A program made the position numbers and the translations under genes. The notes under the pieces are model-generated. The model was given only the letters and a program-made list of their open reading frames with translations. It was not told where the DNA came from and did no database searches. From contig NC_135365.1 of NCBI RefSeq assembly GCF_051622035.1, positions 24,614,001 to 24,678,000 on the forward strand: 64,000 bases of DNA, in the 5' to 3' direction. Source of the DNA: Arctopsyche grandis. Lineage: Eukaryota > Arthropoda > Insecta > Trichoptera > Hydropsychidae. Below are positions 1 through 10,056 of this stretch, in pieces. Position 1 is the stretch's first letter. Each line of letters begins with the position of its first letter.

Positions 1-96
1 ATAATAATATTTGAATAAGTCCATTTTGAATCTTGAAACTGACGCGTTGAACTATTTAGAGAGTACTATAATTAAGTTAATTTTATCATTTTAAAG

Positions 97-198
97 ATTG
101 CAGGTGCATCGACTACTTACATAGTTATTTTAATTCAATTTTCAACATCTGTTGCTGAGACTGCAAATCCACATAACGAAACCAGTTATATAACATGA
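97..198 (+). CDS. Gr: Last exon of an upstream gustatory receptor (partial gene)
   Basis: After a splice acceptor (tttaaag, 90-96) the frame reads I-A-G-A-S-T-T-Y and continues to a QF about five residues later, the Gr family signature that closes the last membrane segment. It then runs 18 more residues to TGA at 196-198. Every complete receptor in this window has the same phase-0 exon 4. The body of this gene lies left of the window. The first residues (IAGAS rather than IIGAT) and a tail unlike its neighbours mark it as a further distinct receptor. No third exon is visible between 1 and 96. Confidence 0.75.
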   Translation: MAGASTTYIVILIQFSTSVAETANPHNETSYIT

Positions 199-520
199 AT
201 ATTTTTTTATCAATTTTACTTGAATATTATGCTTTTTGAATTATAAACGATACTTTTAATGGTTCGATTAAATTATAAAAATATAAAAATTGTTTGTTAG
301 CGTTCAATGTAATGCTTTTATTGATTTCAGCTATAATTTATTCAAATGTAAAATATGAAAATAAATTGACTTTTCTAATTACGATCGTATCATTCACACG
401 CCAACAAATAAAAATACATCAATTATCATAATTAATGGCTTGATAAATTTGAAATCTTATTAGTCGGACACAGATATTCTTAGCTAGTCTTCACAATTCC
501 AAAGGTTTTCTCTGCGAAAA
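199..520. other. Intergenic spacer
   Basis: AT-rich spacer between the upstream receptor exon and Gr-1. I see no gene or repeat. The Gr-1 promoter would be here but no clear motif stands out. Confidence 0.4.
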
Positions 521-3500
521 ATGTCATTAAAAATAATTTTTGATAAGCTACTCGAAACCGAATCAATAATGAAAGCTCTTACTCCGGTCACTTTCTTTGG
601 CAAAGTAACTGGAATGGCACCATTCCACTACACAATAAACCAAGGCAATTCAAGCATCAAAATCAGCATACCTTTCTTCATATATTCCTTATCAATGTTT
701 ATGTTTTACACCACCTGCGTGATAATTGTTACCATTAATAATGAAACTTTGGTACCTTCTGATATGAATTTAGATACATTTAAAATCGGTGATTTTTGTC
801 GAATTCAACTCGCTTACACATTCTCGTTATTTATTTACTTGCTGGCGTATTACAGAAAGCAAATGTACATAAAAGTATTAGAAACGTATGTGTACATTGA
901 CTCTCTATTCAAAATTCTTAATAAAGAAATCGACTACAAAGCGGTTAAAATAAGATTTTGCATTGTTGTATTAATTTTATCTTCATTTCAAATTATTCAT
1001 ATGAGTATGCATTATTTTTTTCTAAATATTGGGTCGGAACCCTTATCGTTCGCTCTAAGAATAGCCATATACACACCTGGTATTATATCATCCATATTCC
1101 TTTCAATTTTCGTATCACTGGTTCTAGTTAGTAATAGGTTTCTCAAATTGTTAAATGAAGAGATAGCATTTGTTTTGCACATGAGAACTTTGAACAATAA
1201 TGTTTCTATCTTAACATTGGGCGACGGCGTAAGAAACCTGAATGCTGAAATAATTAACATTGTCAATAGGATATCCCTGTTCTGGGAGATTTATAATAAG
1301 ATATGTAATGCTTGCAGTTATATCGATAGTGTATTTTCTATTAAAGTATTGGGAGTTTTTCTTTCATCGTTCATTTCTTTGATTTTCAATTTGTGTCAAA
1401 TGCTCAGTCTGAGTGTGAATTTGGGCTCCGAATTGAAGAGGTCGCTGTTTTCATTTTCAATACATCAAGTGGCATTGCAAATTGCACTGGTGACAGTGCC
1501 AGTTTTAATTTGTAACAAAGTTAAAGCAGAGGTATGTACGTAGTTTTCATTTACTTATATCGTTACACTGAAATATTTAAAATTTTAATTATTTCAGGCA
1601 AGTACAACTGCCATTTTGATCAATCAAATGATGATGAACGAGTCCAACGATACTGTAGCTACAAAGGTATTCTCTTTATCCCTTTTATTTTTTAATCAGT
1701 TACTGTTGTGTGAAGAAATTTCGAGTCTTTTTATTTTTATTGTTTAACTATCATACATTTCCCTTAATTCCTTTCGCCAACTTTTTTTTCATTTTATGTA
1801 CTCATTGACCAAATGGTCAATGAGTACATAAAATGAAAAAAAAGTTGTTCATTTACCCAGTGTTCTCTAGATTCTTATGCTGCCTGATTTAATAAAAAAA
1901 ATTAAATATTCAAATATTGTAGTTGCATCAAATGTCGACGCACATGCTGCATACTACTCCAACCTTCTCAGCATCTGGATTGTTTACTGTAGATAACACT
2001 TTAGTATTCACAGTAAGTATCTTAGATCAGCGTTTCTCAACCTGGGTCTACCTGGCCCCCTTGAGAGGCCCAGACTCTCTCAAGGGAGGCGCAAACCAAA
2101 ATTCTACTTTTGGGGAGGCATAACTAAGTCAGAATAAAATTATAATTTTTTTTTTGTTTCAAATGAACTTAAATGTTTCATTTGTCAACAAACTGAATAT
2201 ACGTTTGCATTTCGGAAAATATACTAGCTTGTGCAACCGATGGGGTTGCTTCAATGATTGGCAAATATCGAAGATTTCACGCTTTATCTGAAAAAAGATG
2301 TGCCAAATATTTTTTAAATAAGGTTGGGAAGGCGTTTATATGGGTCTCTTAATATTATAATAAAAACAATAAATTTCATGATATCAAATCTATCGCCTTT
2401 TTCGACAAATATGTGAGGAAAACGAGGAGAATTTTGAGTACCTCCTATTACACACAGAAGTTTGTTGGTTATCGAAGGGTGTTTGTTGGTTATCGAAGGA
2501 AGAGTTATCTTAAACTTTAGTACAGTATTGTGTCCTTTATGAGTGAGAACCAATTTGGGGAAGAGATGGTTGGTGCAAAATTCGATATATTTGAGAAAAT
2601 TAATTTGTTAAACAAAAAATTACAAGAAAAAGGTTGCAATTAGCAAAAAATGGGTAAGGTTGCCAATTTGTTGGAACCGTTTCAATGAAAATCAGATAAA
2701 TTGGTAAACTCTGATAGGAAACGATCGACCTGGAGTCACAAATCCAAGGTCAGCCCATCAGAAACCAGTGGGATTTGAACCTGTGACCACTCTGCTCAAA
2801 GCATAGTCTGATAGTTCTGCAAAGTAATATGAATGCACAAGTAAGATTTAAATTAAATAAAGATAATTTTTCTATCAGCACTGAAATAGCGAGTATATTT
2901 CCACAGCTGTGGGAGAAGGCAAGTTTCGTCGAATCTGGATTTAGTCGAGCTATGCATCTTCCCTAAGACTGGCCGCGCACTAGGCAGCCAGGCTGCCGCA
3001 GCCAATCTAACATACGGTGGCTCATTGGAGCCCGCGCACTAGGCAGCCAAGAATTCCTGGCTGCGGCAGCCAATAGATCGCGTACGATTGCACGGCAGCC
3101 AGCTGGCTGCACGCAGCCAGAGCGTGCAAGGTAGAACTGACAGGCTAGTATGTGGCTGCCTTCAGTCTCCGCGCACTTGTCGTAGCATCCAGAAGTATTT
3201 TACGCTCCGAAACTAGTTTTAACTTATTTTTGAAAATGAGTTTCGATACAGAGAAACTAATTCGAGAAATCGAAAATCGTAAGGCAATATGGGATATGTC
3301 TTCAGAAGAATATAGTGATCGGGATGTGAAAAGACAAAATATATTTGATTTATGTACTCACCTCAAAGTAATTATCAATTTTTCTTCTGGAATTATACAA
3401 GCTCGCATACGAGTATTAGTACCCGTAATTGAATTTCTTATTTTGTTTAAGAGCTTATCAAACGATTTCACTGACATTCTTGTAAAGTTAAAAAAACGTT

Positions 3501-4722
3501 CTTCGTGGTTACGAAGATCCATAAAATAATTATTAAATAAGCCTTTTGAGTGTCGTTCCAGAAGAAGAGGATGAATCCAAAATCTTCTCTTTGCTTTGCG
3601 TTTCTTACGAAACAAGAGGTAAAGAATTATTTCTTCTACGTCCATATCGCTTGACGGATATGACTACTGGCCGTCGACTCTGGCTGCCGAAACTGGCTGC
3701 TCAATATTTTGGCTGCGGCAGCCTGGCTGCCTAGTGCGCGGCCAGCCTTAAAAGCTCGTAAGCGTCTTGATGTTGTAAAAAAAGGCGATCTCCGTATGTC
3801 ACTAATAACATTTGAGCCAGATATAAATAAACTCGCTAGTTTACATCAGGCACAAGGATAACGTTAAATAAAATTATCTTTCAATTTATTACTTTCAATG
3901 TAAAATTTATTTTCGATTTATTGTGTTTAAAAAAATATATTACGTATGTGTGTTCAAATTTGTAATTATAAAATAAAGTTTGTAACGCGACGTCCTTCCG
4001 AGTCTCCCTACAGTTGGTAGCAGTAGTGATAGTTAGGGTGGCACCCGTGAGACCCAGCCGCGAAAACCCTTAAAACTGGCTCGAGAGTGGCTCTCTCGCC
4101 TTTCGGGGAAGGCCCTTCTCCCCCCCGGACCTCTCCCGCGCCCGTTCCCTTCGAGAACGGAGCCCAGAGATCCGCCATCTTGTTGAAGAACCGCTGTGAG
4201 GTCGAGTGCATCATCACTCCCTCCACTGAGTTCCAACACCACGTCGCTTGCATCTTCACGCAGCTTCAGGAGAAGCGTTAGCCGTGGAAGGACCGATCAA
4301 CTGACCCGAGAGCCAGTTTTCCCGCCCCCGAGGAAAGCTGTTATCGACGAGGCGAGCCAGCAATCAGGAACCTTTCCGAATATTTATACTGTATCCCAGG
4401 TTAGTCAACGTTTCCTCATATCCGATTCCTGGAAGGACGAGGTATCCGCCCTCTGGATCTCCCACGCGAGATCAGTGTAAGCGCGCGCAAACCGTTCGTT
4501 ATAAGTTTATATACTTTTTTTTCCGAGAAAATATGGGGGAGGCACAGAAAAATATTAAATGCAAAAGGTCCAAAAAAGGTTGAGAAACGCTATCTTTGAT
4601 TATATCTAATATTTTTAATTCTATGTACATTCTTATTCAAATATTTATGTTCCATATTTCAGATCATAGGAGCTACCACAACTTACTTGATTATTTTAAT
4701 TCAATTTACTGTAGCTAATTGA
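521..4722 (+). CDS. Gr: Gustatory receptor Gr-1 (type A), 4 exons
   Basis: Seven-transmembrane insect gustatory receptor, expected to form a ligand-gated cation channel in the plasma membrane of taste neurons. Exons: 521-1531, 1598-1666, 1923-2012 and 4663-4722, all phase 0 with GT-AG borders, giving 409 residues (usual for the family). Hydrophobic segments lie near residues 47-71, 95-111, 146-166, 184-206, 274-294 and 308-332, and the last is encoded by exon 4 (ATTTYLIILIQF). Exon 2 ends NESNDTVATK; exon 3 begins LHQMSTHMLH and contains FSASGLF, the pattern shared with Gr-2, Gr-7 and Gr-9. Intron 3 is 2650 bp because a hAT transposon with further nested elements sits in it 7 bp downstream of the splice donor. 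The ligand cannot be read from sequence. Confidence 0.9.
2630..2825 (-). repeat. Partial tRNA-derived SINE copy
   Basis: Read on the - strand it contains the B-box-like segment (GGTTCAAATCCCAC in the reverse complement of about 2768-2785) and the body shared with the other copies (ttggcaaactctgata motif, here one base different). The 3' hairpin tail is missing. Confidence 0.6.
3237..3529 (+). pseudogene. MADF-domain protein fragment (Harbinger accessory ORF)
   Basis: From ATG 3237 the frame reads MSFDTEKLIREIENR, then KAIWDMSSEEYSDR and NIFDLCTHL. This is the start of a MADF (Myb/SANT-like) DNA-binding domain, where an acidic N-terminal helix precedes a W-D/N motif. Harbinger elements normally carry such a protein next to the transposase. 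After about residue 43 the frame enters sequence complementary to the transposase fragment, so only the first half of the domain is genuine. A longer in-frame start exists at 3152 but lies in the terminal repeat. Confidence 0.55.
3358..3645 (-). pseudogene. Harbinger transposase N-terminal fragment
   Basis: The - strand encodes about 95 residues. They include RRFWIHPLLLERHSKG, an L-R-N-x-E-x-R-F-F-N-F-T-R-M-S segment and a P-E-E-K-L-I-I-T-L-R segment. These match the region just before the DDE nuclease of PIF/Harbinger transposases (R-x-W-x-H-P, F-F-x-x-F-R-M-S, S-P-E-E-K-L-x-x-T-L-R). The catalytic DDE part is absent, so it is a relic. Confidence 0.75.
3985..4490. other. GC-rich insert inside the hAT element
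   Basis: About 500 bp far richer in G+C than everything around it. It opens with cagttggtagcagtagtg, which resembles the primer-binding region after a 5' LTR, and a TGTAACGCG string lies just upstream. Overlapping frames on both strands here (4008-4480) show no recognisable domain. I read it as leader sequence of an LTR retrotransposon captured in the hAT element, with low certainty. Confidence 0.35.
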
Positions 4723-5091
4723 AATCATTATATCTACATATATTTTGAACGGGAATACTTTTTAAGTGAATGTATTTATGTATTATGTACATACATATGT
4801 ATGTACATATATGTGTTTATTTAAAAATTTTAATACAGACTAATGGCATATATTCAATATTATACATGTCTACTTTGTGAAGTATTGATAATAGCAATTA
4901 CAATAATGAAATTAACTGTTTTTTTTAACATACCACTTAATATGATTCGTATGTATATCGAACTTATCTGTCAAAAATACATGTATATTACGAATGAAAG
5001 TAATTGATTAGTCAAATAAATTATAATTTTATTTTTAGCAGTTGGAACATTCTAAACACATCATAATATTTTCGAAATCCACCATACAAAT
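4723..5091. other. Intergenic spacer
   Basis: AT-rich, with short runs of the tatgtatgtaca type. No gene, repeat family or clear promoter motif seen. Confidence 0.4.
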
Positions 5092-6555
5092 ATGTTTTTT
5101 AAAAGAATGTATAATAAACTTTTAGAAACCGAAACAATATTGAGTGCTTGTTCTCCGTTCATATTTTTTGGGAGACTTAGTGGATTGACTCCGTTCATTT
5201 ACACAATAAAACACGAAAATTCAAGCACCAAAATCAGCATTCCGCTTCTCATATATGCTTTATTCTATTTCGGCTTCTACTCATACTGTGTAATTACAGT
5301 GACCATCAAAGCCGAGAGCATTGTCCCTGTCGACGAATACTCCATCATTTTCGCAATCGGCAACTTCTGTCGAATTCAACTGTCATATGTATTTGTATGT
5401 CTTTTTTATTTGTTATCATATCATAAGATGAATATGTATGCGAAAATATTAGAAATATACATATATATCGAATCGCTGTTTAAAATTCTGAATAAGACAA
5501 TCGACTACAGATCAGTTAAGATTAGATTTTGCACCACTGTGCTCATCCAATACACGATTCAGATTTTTTATGTGTTTTTACACTACTTCTTTATCAATTT
5601 TGGTGTGAAAAATCCGTCTTTTGGTTTACGGATCTCCCTGTACACCCCTGGTGCAGTTTTTGGAACGTTCCTGTCAATATTTTTATCTCTTGTGAGCGTT
5701 TGTAATAAATTTCTGGAACTTTTAAATGAAGAGATCACTGCCACCATGCAAATGAGAAATTTAAACGGTAACATTTCAATTGTGACACTATGTGACGATT
5801 TAAAATACCACACTCCCAAGAGAATGAACCTCGTCGAAAAGATATCCCTGTTTTGGGAGATTTATAATAAAATTTGCGAAGCTTGCACGTGTCTCAATGA
5901 ATCATTTTCGGCAAAAGTTTTGGGAATTTTCCTGTCGTCGTTTATTTCGCTAGTTTTCAATTTGTATCATATGCTTATTTTGGTCACAAAGTTAGGAAAC
6001 AAATTAAATCAAACAATGTACAAAATATTGTTCACATTTTCATTACACCAAGCTGCGTTGAATATAGTCATAATTATGGTACCGATTGTATTTTGTAATT
6101 TGTGCAAACAGAAGGTAATTAATTATAAAATATTTTTATCAATTTACTTGAACGATTGTTTAGAATTTTAGGTGAGTAATGAAAATCATTTTAGGCATAT
6201 AAAACTGTAGTTTTGATAAATAAAATGATGATGGATGAGTCTAATGATGCTGTTGCTAGAAAGGTATGAGAGTACATATATCCCTAACATGTTTGCAAGT
6301 GATAGATTTGAGTAGAATATGTATGTTTGCCGTTTTTTTATGTTTCAGTTGCATCAAATGTCACATCATATGCTGCACACATCACCTAATTTCTCAGCAT
6401 CTGGTTTGTTTGCTATCGATAATACTTTTGCGTTCACAGTAAGTATTTTAACTGTTTTTGCTTATTTTATGATTAGTGTGAAAATTAAAGTGGTCTCATT
6501 TCAGATTATAGGAGCTACAACAACATACATGATAATTTTAATTCAATTAGCATAA
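5092..6555 (+). CDS. Gr: Gustatory receptor Gr-2 (type A), 4 exons
   Basis: Compact intact taste receptor. Exons: 5092-6114, 6195-6263, 6349-6438 and 6505-6555, giving 410 residues. Exon 1 opens MFFKRMYNKLLETETIL, close to Gr-1 and Gr-9 (two-base-spaced K/R, then LLETE). It holds six hydrophobic segments and ends in LCKQK before the phase-0 donor. Exon 2 reads AYKTVVLINKMMMDESNDAV; exon 3 has LHQMSHHMLHTSPNFSASG; exon 4 is short, ending IILIQLA. The usual QF is QL here. Introns are all below 90 bp, unlike Gr-1, which shows what the gene looks like without insertions. Role as for the family: chemosensory cation channel subunit, ligand unknown. Confidence 0.9.
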
Positions 6556-6841
6556 ATGAAAGTGACAATTTATACGTCGATCAAAAATTATTCTTGTTGC
6601 TACAAATAATTTTAATATTAATTTATGTATTTAATATTAAAATTCACTATAAAATTTATTTTTGTTTGCTTTGATTGCCATTCAAATATTTAATGTTTCC
6701 TTCATAGAACAAAATTTGTTATACATATGTACCTATTCATATGTAATATTGATGCGCAATATTTGTCTGAATTTGGCTATGAAGTCGACAAAAATCGATT
6801 TTTATGAAACTATCTCCAAAAGAGTAGTATATGTATGTATA

Positions 6842-7871
6842 CAGTGGCGGACTGGGACTGAAATCAGTGCATGCCAGGAGTCAAAGGGGGCCCCCCAGGG
6901 TTAAAAAATTTGCCCCCCCCCTCATATAACAAAATTTTCTTCTTTCCATCACGCTAAAAATCAAGGGAAAATTTTTTTTTTTTCAAAAATGGGAATAAAC
7001 AAATTTAGGTAAAAGAAAAATGGCAAAAGCAAAATAGATCCATAAATTACATTGTATATTTCATTTTAACCCTTGTCCTAGGTAAATAGAATGCATCATA
7101 AAAGAATCAGGGACTTCATTTCAGCTTTTTCTTGGGCTGGCAAAGATTGGTCAAATTGAATTTTTTTTCAAAAAATCTTTTTATATCGGAATAAAAATGG
7201 AAAATATTCTTTGAATACACCTTATTGAGTTATAAAATATGAAAAAAATAAGCTTATATTTGAAAAAATAATTATAGAAAAATATTATGTAAAAATCGAA
7301 AAAAGCGCCGCAGGCGAAAATTTTTTTCTAAAAATCTTCACATGGTCAGCAAAAATCGACCATCGAACTGAGTCACTAAAAAACTATCAATTAACTTAAT
7401 TTCTACCGACTGTCTTTTCACTTTATCTATGTACATACATACATACATATGTACGTAATAACAATAGATAAAGTTTTGTGATCATGCGAAAATCTGGATT
7501 TTGGGAAGGGGGCCCCTATCCTATATTTCTATATACATGGATGTGTCTAGATTAGGATTAGATTTTATATTCGGAAACTGTTTACAATTGTATATTTAAA
7601 TCTTACTATATCGTCGAAGTATAATCAAATGTTATTTTGAAAGTATGAAGTAAATTTAAATAGCTGGTATTAGTTGTTTTTGTATATCGTAAGATATTTG
7701 TTTTGTTGAAATACCCAAACTTTAGGTCCCAAAGTGCAATATCCTATAAATTTTTACACACGTGAAATAGATAAAAAGTTATTTAATTTTACTGAGGGCC
7801 CATATTTTCTAACAGACAGTGGGGCCCACATGCCATCGGGCATGTTCGCTTGTATGGCCAGTCCGCCACTG
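6842..7871. mobile_element. Non-autonomous hAT element, copy 1
   Basis: Ends CAGTGGCGGACTGG and CCAGTCCGCCACTG with an exact 8-bp target duplication tatgtata (6834-6841 and 7872-7879). The interior is AT-rich with ggggccccc-like tracts near both ends and no transposase frame. A second, inverted copy lies at 56300-57589. Confidence 0.85.
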
Positions 7872-8135
7872 TATGTATACATGTATATGTATGTATATAG
7901 AGAGATTGAAATGTGACGAAAACATCGGTTAGGAGTCATCGTACAAAATGTACTCTACTCAGGAGTTGTTACAAGTACATACATACATACATATGTATGT
8001 GCATATGTCAGACTGACTAAAATAAGTAATGAAGAAAACTTCATTAATTATGAATAACTGATTAGTTTTTACAAAGATGGACATATGTATTTCATGTTAT
8101 AAGTTAAATGTGTATATGTATGTATATAAAAAACG

Positions 8136-8521
8136 GGTCTACCTCACGGGCCCGAATGTGAAACGCCCGAAAACGCAAATATCGAAAATCGAAAGATCTT
8201 AAGTCGAAAGATCAAAAAAAAAGGGGTGCATGGTAAACGGTACATACTCACGTACATACTCACTTAATTTGCGCGAGCAGGCTACAATAGGAGCAAGAGG
8301 AATAGGCTTTTCTTCCCGTATTCTGCGCGCGCACATTAATACGGGAGGAAAAGCCTGTTCCTCTTGTTCCTGTTGTATCCTGCTCGCGCAAATTAAGTGA
8401 GTATGTACCGTTTACCATGCACCCTTTTTTTGATCTTTCGACTTGAGATCTTTCGATTTTCGATCTTTGCCTTCCGATATTTGCGTTTTCGGGCGTTTCA
8501 CATTCGGGCCCGTCACGGAGA
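8136..8521. mobile_element. Foldback element family I, copy 1
   Basis: Near-perfect inverted repeat. The left arm begins gggtctacctcacgggcc, and the right arm is its complement, ending gggcccgtcacggaga. The arms meet near 8330 (gcgcgcgcac). Shared landmarks are tcgaaagatcttaag, gcatggtaaacggtacat and attaagtgagtatgtac. The right outer end is slightly eroded, so no 9-bp duplication is visible here as it is in copies 2, 4 and 5. Confidence 0.8.
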
Positions 8522-9082
8522 ACACATAATATGAGGTATGAAATATGTCAAATTTAATTATTTATTGAAAAATCAATAGACAACAGATGTAGAAATGCAT
8601 AAAAATAAAGAATAAATGAAACAAAATAGCATCTGAGCTCAATTATAGATTTTTACAAATTACATAAAATGGTACATAGAGACAAACAAATGAAAAAGAA
8701 AAGAATAAAAACTAAAACATGACTAAATAGAACAATGCATAACTAAACATAAATTGGATAAAGATTATATAATAATAGTAATAGAAATGGATCAATCAAT
8801 AAATCTCTCCCGATGGCAGTCCTGAATTGATGCAAGGAAATACCGAATAGATCAACGTCATTAAGCTTCCTGTTAAACATATGATAAATACGATGTAAAT
8901 AGGAATATTTTAGGAAATTGGTTTTGAAAAGATTAAGTGAAACAAGTGCAACGTGTCTAGTATACCTAACTGGGATACTGAAACCAACCTTACTCAGTAA
9001 ATCGGGACAATCAAGGAAACCATTTAGGAGCATAAAAAGGAATTTAGCATCAGTGAGTCGTCGCCTGACAGAAAGATGCTGA
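8522..9082 (-). mobile_element. LINE (jockey/CR1-like) 3' end
   Basis: On the - strand an uninterrupted frame ending at 8743 reads FLLLNGFLDCPDLLSKVGF-like sequence (as M-L-L-N-G-F-L-D-C-P-D-L-L-S-K), followed by R-Y-T-R, L-x-x-x-N-F, R-x-Y and S-L-H-Q-F-R. This is the arrangement at the C-terminus of non-LTR reverse transcriptases. It is preceded by RRRLTDAKFLFM. The rest of the element is missing (5' truncation near 9082); 8522-8742 is the AT-rich 3' untranslated part. Confidence 0.6.
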
Positions 9083-9369
9083 CAAATATTGGTTTGTTAA
9101 CTTCAAATTAACATTCAAGTTTTTGTTTTTAAATCATTCATTTTATAAAATCATAGTTCCAGTTAACAAATCTCCATTTTCATTGTTTGAATTTTATCTA
9201 GTTTATTTTTCAATTATAAAAAAAATGTTTATAAAGTTGTGATCGTTAAAATATTGTTCACTAAACAAAACTACATTTTAGATTGAGCAACCAAATTTCT
9301 CAATTTTCACACAATGAATATTGTGGTTGTATTGAAAAGCTGGTTAGCTACATATGAATTAGGATTCGG

Positions 9370-9850
9370 ACATATTTATTTATTTATTTATTACAATCAA
9401 TGTACACTCCAATGCGACGAGTATACGATACCGGTCAGAATACAATAATACATAGAATACAATCAGAATACATAGAATATAATAATTAATCAAGTACAGA
9501 AATAATAATCATAGAGACATCTATGGATTATTTTTAGATTTTGTGCACAATTATTATTACAATTTTTATACACATAATAAACACGAAATTATAGAGATGT
9601 ACATAGATTTCAGATTACTGTGCATAATTTCTACAAATTATACACACAGATTTGTGACAACAGGAAATGATCTATTACCAATTTTCAGGAACCGTTTCAA
9701 CAATGATCAGATAAAATTGGCAAACTCTGATAGAGAAACGATCGATTTGGAGTCACAAAACCCCCAAATCTAACCAGCAGTTTGACGACTCGAACCATCG
9801 TTCTCAGTGGTGCTAAATATATACGCTACCATTAAGCCAAACTGCTAGTT
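9370..9850 (-). repeat. tRNA-derived SINE copy
   Basis: Reading the - strand: head at 9850 (cagtttggcttaatggtagc, an A-box-like start), a B-box-like gagaacgatggttcgagtcg, then the shared body with gatcgtttctctatcagag and tttgccaatttt. It ends in an AT-rich tail near 9370. The palindromic ccaggaaggc tail is not clear in this copy. Confidence 0.6.
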
Positions 9851-10056
9851 ATATGTATATATGTACATATGTCATTTAACATAACATAATAATAATAATA
9901 TTGATGGCAATTCAAGTAAATTATAATTTATAATTTTGAAACAGTAATTAATCATGTTAAGAGCTATACTTAAGGCAATTTCAGAAATGGAATCAATAGT
10001 TTCTATTAGAATACCTTCCATATTCAATTTCAATAATACAAGTGGAAGAAACCAAC

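Larger units (their letters stand above)
2966..3755. mobile_element. PIF/Harbinger element nested in the hAT relic
   Basis: Long inverted ends: CTGGCCGCGCACTAGGCAGC at the left (from about 2970) and its complement at the right (to about 3748), followed inward by a gctgcc/ggcagc-rich stretch. Flanks show TAA on both sides, consistent with the 3-bp target of this superfamily. Inside are a MADF-domain reading frame (+) and a transposase fragment (-). The two converge and overlap, so the middle has been deleted. Confidence 0.7.
2028..4592 (+). mobile_element. hAT transposon relic with nested insertions, in Gr-1 intron 3
   Basis: Terminal inverted repeats CAGCGTTTCTCAACCT (2028) and AGGTTGAGAAACGCTA (to 4592) are flanked by an 8-bp target duplication, tcttagat (2020-2027) and tctttgat (4593-4600), with one mismatch. 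The TIR resembles the CAG-GGTTCTCAACC ends of Charlie-like hAT elements. Near 3760-3860 the + strand reads RKRLDVVKKGDLRMSL and ends HQAQG, which looks like the C-terminal dimerisation end of a ZBED/SCAND3-type hAT transposase. The body is interrupted by a SINE piece (about 2630-2825), a Harbinger element (2966-3755) and a GC-rich block (3985-4490). Confidence 0.8.

Noticed and set aside
4008-4480. Four overlapping frames in the GC-rich block
   Set aside because: High G+C lowers stop frequency; no domain or conserved motif is visible in any of them.
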